This document shows positions 45,801 to 57,800 of a stretch of 64,000 nucleotides of DNA, one piece after another. The DNA lies in contig CM053809.1 of assembly GCA_028671895.1 (NCBI GenBank), positions 32,215,501-32,279,500 on the forward strand, written 5' to 3'. The first letter of the stretch is position 1. Every line of letters starts with the position of its first letter. Position numbers and translations under genes: made by a program. The stretch is from Oenanthe sinensis (lineage: Eukaryota > Streptophyta > Magnoliopsida > Apiales > Apiaceae). The notes beneath the pieces were generated by a model. The model did not search any database. It worked only from the letters and a program-made list of their open reading frames with translations, and was not told the origin of the DNA.

Positions 45801-48800
45801 AAGTTCTTTCTTATATTCTCCTTGAATGAAGTTTCGGATTGTCGCAGCATTATGTGCAAGTGAGACTCCCTAAGTCCACGAGTATCCAAGGACATCAAAA
45901 GAGCATCAAATGCCTACAAGTTTAAGATACTGGTTGAGTAGAGGCAGCTTATAATTGCATGTAGAATAGATATACAATGCATGTATGTGATGCATGGTTA
46001 AATGACATGCCTGGATAAAGTGAAATGTAACCAAATCATGTTAACATTTTTAAAACATTGCAATTATCAATATCAAGCGATTACTATATAACACCCCCCC
46101 CCCCCCCCCCCCCCGAGAGATAAGTTGCAACAGTGCAGCATGCATCAATTCAAACACTTAACAAACATCCCACGAAGGAATGTTCTTTTCTTTAGAATAT
46201 CCTCAAAGTGACAGCTGACAGTTATAAAATAAGAATTGTATTTACAGAACGGCAAAATTCAATTAAAATACCACAACTGTGCCCAAGAACTTAGCAAGTT
46301 CATCTTACACACTGCAACCACGGTTAATAACATGACAATTACCAGATGCATAGAAAAATAAACTAAACTGTGTATAAATTCTTTTGCACAAATCTAGATA
46401 CCACCAGAAATTCTTTTAAGATGTTAAGTTACTAGTTCTCCTAAAACCTTCAGGATCATATATTATATTATAACATAAGACAAGGAATTATACCTTGCAT
46501 CCATCCACACTCTTATCGGTAATTGGCTACAACTACTTAATGCTATTAACATTCTATCTTAATGCTCTTACTGGGTTGCTCTCCAGCAGAGTGATTACGA
46601 TCAAATGACCAACCAAAGGAATGGGCAGGATAGTCCATGACTTTTTTGATACTCTATCACAAGTCTCAGGGAAAAGAAGCTATCATCACAGAGAGTTGGA
46701 AGAAACGCAAATAAATTCTCAGATTTATCATATAATCACCCATTTATAATATTTAAAATTTTATAGACATAGATCTCTTTATACAGAAGTAGACCTCTAT
46801 CTTGGATGATAAGAAACTAATCCTAAAAATCATCTAGATTCGTAATAGATAACCATTACTGTATATCCAAATTTTAAAATATTTCTTTTTCATAAAACAA
46901 ATGCTTATTAAAAATATAATTATATCCAAAGAATAACAATATAATATGTAATAATTAAGTTATTTGTTTTTTCCTCTGCAGCATTTAACGTCTATTCACC
47001 TAATGATATATGATTAAGCAGAAGTCATAATATTGATTAAACTTTAGGTTTCATAGCCACAAGGCCTACAATGTAAAAGACGTTGAAACCAGAAGCCATT
47101 AAGTTGGAAATCCAAAGAGACATGCACACAGGCATATATTTGAATTTTACCAGTCAATAGCTCTTGTGGGAGATGTATAATGTGATTACCTGGCTGCGGA
47201 AGGAGGTTCAGACAATCTAGATTTAGTAGGAGAAAATGCAAATTACTGTTTTTCATTTTCGTAAAATTTGTCCCGGGCTGATAAGCTTAGTCAAATTATG
47301 CATGCAAGAATGGTCAAGTCAATTAGTCAAAGTGAACCTTCAAAGACAGAAAATTAGGAATCTAAGAAGTCTGGTATAGGAAGTTCCCCACTGCTGGTTC
47401 TCACTTCACAGAACATGCAAAATATTAATTATTCCCTCAGTTGCATGCATATTCCGAACATGCAAGCTCTTAACTTATCCACAAGTCACTATGAAGTATG
47501 AACGATAGTCATACACTAAAAAAAATCTATTTAACAAAATCAAAGGAGCCATGAGGTGCAGGAAGAGAGTTTTAATTATTGCAGTACCTCTTCAGAATCA
47601 ATAAGCCTCCAGTAGCCTTCACATAATTCAACATATATCCTACCAGAACCAGGATCATGTCTAGAACCAGATGCAACAAATTTCCAGTATCGATTATGTC
47701 TACGATCTTGACCTAGAGGCAGGGATCTGTACACGTGCATTTCTTCTGCTCTGTGACCAATGTAAGATTTCAACTGCATCCTTGACCTTTCTGATTTTGA
47801 TGCATCATGCTGAATTGAAGGAATAATCTGACTAATACAGCTATCATGGACTATTAACGATCTTTCAGATACAACCTCAATAAAATGATTATCGTCCTTG
47901 TGGACATTTTCTAGGTCAACAGGAGGTGCCTCACTAACCACAGATTTGAGAGAAAACTCATTAACTCTATCTTGAACAACTCTCAACTGGCTCTGGCTGC
48001 TGTCTGGTGCAGCAATTGCAGAAAAATCATTAAATTTCGAACTCTCTTCTCTCATGCGCCGTTTACCTAATTGTGTTTCTGACCACATTTGCTTTTTTAG
48101 AGAATTTGCAGCATCCAGTCGATCCTGCGATTTTCTAAAATTAGACAAATAACACAAACATATTTTCAATTTTACTATTCTACAACTCTTCTACTAGAAA
48201 ACTATAGCTGTAAATTTGATAGATCAAGAGTTCACCTCAAGAACTGCACGAACAACGTTTCCTTCATTCACCACAGAAATCAAGACAACAAGGGCACTTA
48301 GACGCTCTTCAACACAAAGATCACAATATTCTCCTTCAGCAAGTCCCTGAACCCATGGCTCCCCGGAGTTGCTTTCGTCAATCTCCATTAATTCTTGAAC
48401 AGGCTCACTTTCAGTGCCATCTTCGCCAGGGACATAAAACTGATTAATGTGATGACCTGCCACTGCTCATCTTTAAGACGCAGAATGGATGAACACACAC
48501 ACACACACACACACAAGTATACTGTTACAATGCACAAGGGAGAAATGAAATCTCACCAGGGGTATCAGGGTTGGTTTTCAGATTCAATTGTATATCATGG
48601 TGAGAATTATTATTTGCAGTTGCCGACAAAGTTCCAGAATCTTGAAAATTACCAATAATCTTGTTCATACCGAGTGGAGTACCTATCTCATCAACTTCGA
48701 GACCATCAGCAATATCAGATTCAGAGTCATCATCCTTTTCAACATCGCCATTAGTTTGCTCTGTCAAAAAGCCATTTACATATTTCTGTATTTCTTCCCT

Positions 48801-51800
48801 GGCAGCTGCAATTACTGCCTCACCATCTGCAGGATCCTTTCTAAAAGCAGGCCTCACACAGTATGTTAAAGGAGCTATTCTTACAAAAAGAGTTGGATCT
48901 CTAGATAACGCAACAGATACAGTGGCATCTGGTGTCTTGCTGGTTGATAAGTCACGGAGTCCTGATTTCTGAATCTTGTCTGCAAGTTCTATAAGTGTTA
49001 AACCCTTGCTGCCCTCAAGGCAAAGAACATGATAAGCAGCAAATTTGATTGTTCCAGGAGTTATCCGATTTCTACTTTTACGCTGCTGGGGTAATCCCTT
49101 TTCTTTCATTATGGTGACTGCATTTTCTACTGCAGAACCATCACGGAGCATGGAAACTATATCTTCACAACCTTTGACCTGCAAAAAAACAATAAAAAAT
49201 TGGTAATCTCTTTTTTCCGATCAATTTGTTATATTTTTCTAGACTATTGAGGCAAAATCCTAGTGGTCGAAGTATAACAGAATGCATGTGTTCAAAAGAT
49301 AGCTGATCACAAGTTTATTGTGTCATATCAGAGCATGTCCAGCTTTCTCCTGCTAGACAAAATATTAATGTACTGTATGAAAAAGGTTTAGCTTTACTCT
49401 TCTGATATAATATTATTTCAGTGCATGCTTCTGTGCATCATAAATTTTTAAATTGGACAAAAAGCCTTTCAAGGTATCTGAATATTCAATACAATATTTT
49501 TCTGAGTCTTCTGACAAGAAGATTTATATATATAATCCCCATTTACATATTGAAGCATATAAAGTTACTTGTCACCTTATTCAATTAGTTGCAAGTGCAT
49601 TGGAATTTAATCTGTGTTAAGTGACGTAAAGTTACATGCTGACATCCAAGGGGGGCAATAGATAATGATTATAATAAAAAAGCACCTCATCTTTATCATG
49701 CAAATTTGAACTTTCTTCAGACTCTTTACTCAATTGTGGCCCGCATCCTGCAGATAGTGCAAACTGTCGCAATATTTCAGGCCATGTCAATGGGTTCAAG
49801 TGCTTCTTCCAGCAGCATATGTCAAAACCCCATTTAAAAGCCTGAGACAGAAATGAAATTTAAGCATCTATAGAGAAAAATTAATAAGCATCATGATGCA
49901 TATTACAAGCCATGGGAAAAAATGTTCAAAATATGAGTAACAATGATCCTACCCCTTCAACAATCTGAGGATGGCCACCTTCAGGATTAGCAGCAGTATA
50001 TTGATTTGTTCCTGCCCCGCCGCATTGCATTCTTGCTCCCTCTTCAATATCTCTTACTATCAATTTAAGGAGGGCAATGTGTATCTCAGCCAACAGCCTC
50101 GAATCCTAAAGGAGGGAAGAAAAGTTTGGATAGCAATATGTAAACAAGATCAGGAAAAGCATAAATCCAGATGCAGAACATCATATATAGATTCTCAAGA
50201 TAACAGGAATTGAAGACCTGATAGATGACTTACATAATCATGCAATGCTTGAATAAACTCATCCAGTGTAAATGGCCAAAGCCCAAGAACATCTGAAAAG
50301 GTGTTGCAAAATCTCCAAACCTGAAACAATTATATTCTTAATTTGAGCAAAAGGTATCTGTTATTCATACAAGTAAACATATATTAGCACCAAATAATAT
50401 GCAACTGTGATGACAAGAAAATTTGTGAAGTCAATTATGTAATGGCTAGACTGACACGTAAAAGAAATGACATTATGCACAAGCATACACAGAGCGTTTT
50501 TGCAGAAACCGTTTACAAAACTATACATGAGCAGATACAACATAACTAATATATAAGATATGTTGTTCCTGTAAAATTCCATACAAGGAAAATACCTTAC
50601 AAGATATTTATCTGATAAGTGATAAGTATACAACTTCAAACAGTTAAAGTAACTAGCATTAACAACATGGCAAAGATGAAATTAACTTTTGGAAGATATA
50701 TGCGTATTCATGTTATGTCACCAGTCTTAAAAACAACCCGAAAATGATCATCTAGAAGTAGTAGTAGTAGTTTCAGCAAGGGCGTATAAGTTAAAAACAA
50801 AGGTAAAACAGGCCAGCTAATAAAGTAACTATTAGCTAGACTCAGTTTAATTCAATAGATCACTTGCCAGTATGCCACAATAAGCATAGAAGTGAACAGT
50901 AAAAACAAAAAAAAGGTTGCCTATATGATGATGAGTTATATTTACTCGATGTACATAAACATTAGAACTGCAGACAGGAAAGATCATCAATATACCATGC
51001 ACAATATTATCTAAATCTTGTCCATGTTCGCACATATAGTCTCAAAATGTGTGAATATCTCAAAATGAAAATGACGACATTGGTTATGTGCCTGTACCAT
51101 GAGAAGGTTCCCAATGTTGTCCTCCGAATCATTCCAAGGTTTAATCGAGAAAGGCTTCTCCAGATGGACGGACTTCGGAGGGAATGTGCATAATTGATCT
51201 GCATCACAAAGGTTTTGCTCAAATACTAAAAAAAACTATAAAATACAATAAGACGTGCATAAAGAAATGACTTGACATGAGATCATCCAATGTGATAAAC
51301 TAGCAACTTGACTGGAGTGGACATTAGTCAAAGCTAGGTTTAAAAGTAGCACAACAATAGACAACCTACACAATCCTACATGAGTATTTCAAGCAAGGCC
51401 AACCTCTAAATGACTCAAGGTTCTGCAAAGTTTCATAGTCGAGGGAAACAATTGTAGGTAATCCTCTGCTTGAAGCAGCCAATTCCATCAGTTCAAGGCG
51501 TTCATCCTCAATCAGCTCCAGAGATTCCTTGGCAATTCTGCGTAATGCTGCCCTCTCCATAGTGATTTTCTGTCTTGCTGCCTCCCTTTCTCTACGAACT
51601 TCTTCCAATTGTTTCCTTCTTTCAACCTGACAAGAAACAACGGGACAAGGCAACTAAGAATGGAATGGAGGGAGGTTGGAAAGAAGGTATACATCACAGT
51701 TTATACTGTATGAAATTAGGACAAATTATTAGGGTATTAACCAACTTTCAAGAGCTCCTTCTGCAAAAACTTCTCCCTCCGTTCATGTTCACGTCTTTCC

Positions 51801-54800
51801 TCCCGCTGATATTTTTCCTCCCTCCGCTGCTTTTCCCGAAGCAACCTCTCTTCCTCCTTTCTCCTTTCACGATCTTGCTTTTCGATTTCCTTTTTCATCT
51901 GCTCGTCTCTCTGCATAAAATGATTTCTTATGTAAAATTTGTAACAAAATAATTTCCTTGTTGAGGGATACAAGTTGTAAAAGATTTAAATGTAGACCCA
52001 AACCTTTCTCCTTAAAAGATCTTCTTTCTCAAGCTCTCTGCGAGACTTTTTTTCATGGGAAACTTCCATATCTATTCTATCTTCATTCTGCAACAGAAAA
52101 AATCCATGAAAACTAACTATTCATAGATAAAAAGCATAAATATATTACTCCTAATAAGTTTATACCTTTCGTTTCTTCCCTAATGGCAAGGGTTCTTCAG
52201 TATTTTTAAAATAATCATTACCCACAGGAGATGACAAAAACTGTGCCTGCTTCCCTTCGTGAGAAAACTGGCCAACACCCGATACCTGCACTGGAGCACC
52301 AGATTGCCTAGACCATTGTTTATTTCCTTGCATGAATGATGATCTTTTTGAGCTGGGATTATCCGGAGAAAAATCATAAAAGTGAGATGGACTTCTTCGA
52401 TATCCATCAGCTTTGTTGTTAAGCTCAGCAGGTTCACAAACAATGCCTGATGCAGCCTGGCAAAATATAAATCATTTTACCTTCAAGCTTTTACCACTGG
52501 TACCACAAAACACAGATATGCATATGATTTGTGAAAAAGATTTTTAGTTCTAAATATCAAATAAGAGAACTTGAGAGAATCGAAGAAGAAAAAGACTGAA
52601 GATCAACATTGACTGCTTCCTCCAATCCTTTTATGTCATCTTGGCTGCTATAAATTTATTTGTTAATTAGATAAGACTTAGTTTTTTACAAAAAGATGTT
52701 TAGTGGTTCAAAATTTAAATGATTAAGTTACAGAAGAAGGAAAATCAATCTAACTGAAACACTGTCCAAGGGGATATTTATACAAGAACAGAAGAACTAC
52801 ATGCATACATGTAATGTTTTATTGAAAAATCTTGCACATAAATTATTAACTTGAGCACAGAACAAGGCAGAAAAAATATCAATTCCTCTGCTGCTTCTGC
52901 AACACTATCTTAATATAATTGCAAGTATCGTTTTTTACCAAATGATACTTTCAAATATTCAACAAAGGGTTATAGGCACAAAATGCTATGCTAAGAATAT
53001 TTGCTGGGCATATAATATACTCTCAGGAAAATTAAGGAACCAACTTTTCTTTTACTGGATTTGGCTCTCTCATATGACTGGGCATCATGAGAGTTTCTGG
53101 ATCTTTCCCAATGCTGCATCCTCCCTGCTCCACAGGCAAATAAAAAAAAAGTTGATAAGCAATGAGCAAAACATAAAAATAGATCCAATAATGTCAAACC
53201 GTTATGTTTGGCAATAGAAAAAAAATAAAGCATGACCAAGTAAAAAGTGAAAAATAAAAATAGTTCCAATAATGTCACATGCCCCTTCATCTTATGTTTC
53301 TACTTTCTACATCCAATTTTGGTTGTCCAAATAAGCAGCCTCCCTAGGAGAAAGGTATATGTGCAAGACTAACACGACCCAAGTCCAAATCATAGACCCA
53401 CACGACAGATGACATAAAGAATAGCACAAGAAGTGATGTTGCATATAATGGAAGGACAGTACTCTTACTTCAGCTTCATGAATATTAACAAAATCAACTA
53501 TCATTAACTTATTGACTTGGTTATCATTCTTTGCCAACCTTTTACAAATGAGATACTTCGCATTTGCAAATACACTGGTAATTTAGTATGTAGGTGTAAT
53601 AATTGATATCAAGTCGATCATGATGTATTTTATTAGCTAACTAGCACTCAAACACTCACAAGATAGAAATTAATATAACAACTCAAGTGAAAGAACAAGA
53701 AAAACTATCATGGCAAAGTAAGATTCACAAGGATTCATGAGTAATGATACTTTTTATTAGGGAATAGTAATAATACATTTTATGAAGGTAATAATATTAA
53801 TTATACAGCACATGGAAGTGTGCATCCGAACAACTTTTTTCTTAATATTCAATTAGGCAAGGTGGGTGGGCATTTAGATATATGATTATTAAACTAATAA
53901 ATATAGATAGAGGTGGAAACCTTATTAAAATTGACCTTCGGTACTCAAATCAGGCCAACTAGTGACTTCAGTACTCAATTTAGATAGAAGTAGCACCCAG
54001 CAATATTTTATTTCCAACTTCTTTTTCCATACCATTCTTCTCGGTTTGAAATTGACTTGTCTGCAATCGCCATCCTATTGATTTTCTTATTTAAACAAGT
54101 TGAATAGAGTTATCTTACTTTAACTTAATTAAACTAGATTAATTTGGAAGAATCTCACATGTTTCCGAGTTTTTGTAAAGAAAGAAAGGGAAGGAAATGA
54201 TGGAATGATTGATAATTTCATACTTGTAATATTTTTTCTCAGCCAATCTTCAAAATTTGGGAAGAAATATTTGGAGGGAAAATTACCCTAAGAGTAAAGG
54301 TACGGTTGCATACATCTTAACCTGCTGAACCCTGCTTCACAAGCTAGATACCCCGGGTATGTTTGGTTTGGTTTATTAGGTTCCCAAATAATATTGAGTG
54401 TAATTTTGATAATTTATTATGTGGCACAATGGGAGCAGTGTTGTAGAGGCAGTCTTGTCAAAGGCAAAGCCTAGGCACGAGGCGAGGAATAATAATCAAA
54501 AACTAATTTCTCTGGATTATTCTTCCCTCCTTAAATAACAGACCTCGAGTTTTGGAGTGAAGAATATTTTAAAAGGCTTGAATACACTCCATACAAAAGG
54601 ATATGTAGGGCTGAGCATTCATTCAGTTCGGTTGTGAGCATTCGTTCAGTTCGGTTGTAGGCTGAGCATTCATTCGGTTCGGTTGTAAGCATTCATTTGG
54701 TTTGGTTTACAACCGAACCGAACCAAGAAAACTGAAAACTGAAATTTTGATTTTTTACAAAACGAACCGAATTACCTTTATAAACCGAACCGAAATCGAA

Positions 54801-57800
54801 CCTGGATATGTATGAGAGTGCAACCTCGAACCATTGATGTAATAAGGCATTCATAAATTTACCTATATTGGTGCATTCTCGAATAAAAAAGTCAATGTGG
54901 ACTGTTAGGGAAGTCCTTTGACCTCTTTAGGTCTTTGTAGTATGAGTGGCTGGATGTTTGTGGGCAAGGTTATATAGTTCAGGTGATTAACATGTTTGTG
55001 GCCTGCAGCAGTGCTTTAGTAGAGTTTCGAACTGCTATGATATGCGAGTGATGGAAGGTGGTTGGAAATTAAAAGGCTCACATATCAATATGATGCAAGA
55101 CAAGGTAATTAAAGAGTTGAAAACAGGGATAGAACCTATCCCTACAGAGAGTTGGTAGAAAGGTAAATAAATTATCAGATTTGTCACATATGTATCATTA
55201 CATAATATTCAAAATCTCATTAATATAGGAGGATTACATCTCCTTGTACAGGAGAAAAACCATATATTGGATAATAAAAAACTAACTGCAATATCAATCT
55301 ATAACAGATTACCATGTATTTATATGTAATATCCCAAATATTTCTGAATATTTAAAACAGTTTTTCAAGTAATTTATTTATTTAAAAAAAAATATTTTTA
55401 AGACCATATAAATTATTTTATAATGTGTTTTGTTACAAGTAACCTTTCCCAATATAATTGATAAATTTGAAATATAGTTACGATACGTTACTGCAAACTT
55501 AGTTTAGTGCGATAATGTTCACTTAGACGTACAGTAATATTGTTTTGTTTAAATGGACTTTTAAGATATAAGTAGTTAGTTTTGAAAATAAATCTTATCT
55601 ATCTTCTTTTTTATATAAATATAGGATCTTCTGTTAATTATTTTAACTAATAAAAACATCTATACACATGGGAAAGATAGAATTTCAGAAAGGCATAGAA
55701 GGATATCTTGAATTCAACAGGAAAACAAGCTGAATAGTATATTAGGAATAGCTAGTACTAAATAATTAGTAATATGCTATGCATTAGTACAGGGGTATTT
55801 GAGTAATTTTAGAGTTAGTTACTTACTTGAGCACTATAAATAGTAGTAGTGAATGTATTTTCAATATGGATGTTGAATATTAAGGAAATGGAATATCTTT
55901 TCCACCAAACTTTCTCTCTCTAGATTCTCTCTATTGCTTCTCTCTCTAAACTGACTTCTTCTACAAGCTATCTCTCCAAGCTCTTGTTCTATTCTATTCT
56001 ATCTCTAATTCTCTGTTTATCTCTGCTACTTCTGTGCAATTCCTGTTATTTTCTGCACTCATACACTGAAAACACCAAAAACAGTTACATTTCTACAATC
56101 TCCGTTCTTAGTTCCTGACATAGTACTAGAGTCAAGGTATGATTAATTACTTCTTGTAATATATACATTTATATGTTAAGTGATTACATGTTAATTTATG
56201 TGAAGGGCATCAGTTAAATACATGAACAAAAGGATAAACAAAAGCAGCATGTTATGATTTTGTTTGCCATTTAATTGGTAAATGTTGTTGTTTTACTAAA
56301 ATCTTACAAGTATAAATGTGTGTTGATAAAATGTAATTTGTATATTAATATAAATATTTACTGCTCATATATATAATAGAATTGTCGAAAGTAAATGGCT
56401 ATTTAGAAGCTGGAAAGTATGATATTCCAATGTGGATGAGCCAAGGAAGGGTGCTCAGCTAAAAGCTTCAAAGAAAGAAGCTTTTTATTTGCCTGGCTGA
56501 TTTGTATTTTTGTTTATAAATTTGGATCATGTATGCTGTTTTACCAAACTCTAAAGAGTTATCTGAACATTCCAACTAAGAAGTATTTTTAGAACCCTTC
56601 ACTTCGTATCAAACACTTCTTTTGGGCAGTTTGGGGATTGTGCATTATTATGATTTATGGTCCTTGGTAAGGGTGGAAGATTTATTAGCACTTCAAACTT
56701 TTGTGCCGTGACATCGGCTGATAGGCAAATGAATACTGAAAGATACGAATTAATTACTTGAATTTGAATCCCTTAATATAAAGTATACATACACACACAC
56801 ACATGTATATATGGTGTGAAGCCTACTTTGCTACGGTGTAGTTAGATTTCTTTTAGGTGGTTAGCTTTTAGAACTGGCTGGGAGTGGATTAGATTTGGCC
56901 GAGAAATTTGGAATAATGTTTTTAGTTTTTAGTGATTTATTTGTGGAGTTGGGTCTTAATAAATAGATTTTATAATAGACTATGTAGTTTTGTCTCATCT
57001 TTTATTTTAGGATAGTATTAATACACTTGGAGAATCCACATAGCCCTCATTTATGTGTTATTTTTCCATTCCTACTTTTTTTCGAATATAGGAGTTGCTA
57101 AGAGTAAAATTTGGGGAAAAAACGATTGTATGGGAAATACTTCGAGAATAACCCTCTGTGTCTCGTTCTCGTCCAACTCGTGCCAGATGCAGCAAAGGAC
57201 TCATCCTTTTTCTAACTGGAGACAGCTTCTTAGAAAACAAGCCGATTTAATAACTTATGCCCGTAATCGATAGAAATAGAATTGGCTAACCCCACTCATC
57301 ACTCGTGGCTAATTTCTTCTGAAAGACAAGTTCTTTTCTGTACCAGCTCACTATGATTCATTCATACACGATCTCTTTTATTTATTACCGGTCAGAATTG
57401 GATCATAATGGAATTTCAGTGTATACCGGCACCATAATATCGGATTGGGGAGGCCAAGAGCAAGAGCTGACCTTAGAGGTCTCCCCGACTTCTTCTTATA
57501 GCTACTTTTTTGTTTTTATAATATTTCAAGCTTCAATTTTGATATTTGAGTCCAGATTCCGGAAAGTCGAGTTGTTACACTATATATCTAAATTCTAAAA
57601 TATTCCAAATAGATAAGAGTAAAAATACACTTATGTCAAACTATAAACATAAAATATTTAATACAGTAACTAATTTAAATAGTGTTTGCTACATATCACA
57701 CAATTTCTGCACAGACACACAAACTTATTCATGTTTATGAATTTCTTCCTATGCATAAACTGGTGGAGTACAGCATTTGAACCCAGGGGAGGCACACAAG

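Noticed and set aside
53307..53537. A 76-residue frame considered as an extra RLT exon
   Set aside because: It lacks usable splice borders in the right phase and shows no RLT motif; joining exon 2 to 53,127 and then 52,456 already keeps frame.
57055..57273. A 72-residue frame considered as a gene
   Set aside because: Its start carries an rpoC1 fragment out of frame with the rest; this is plastid-derived debris.
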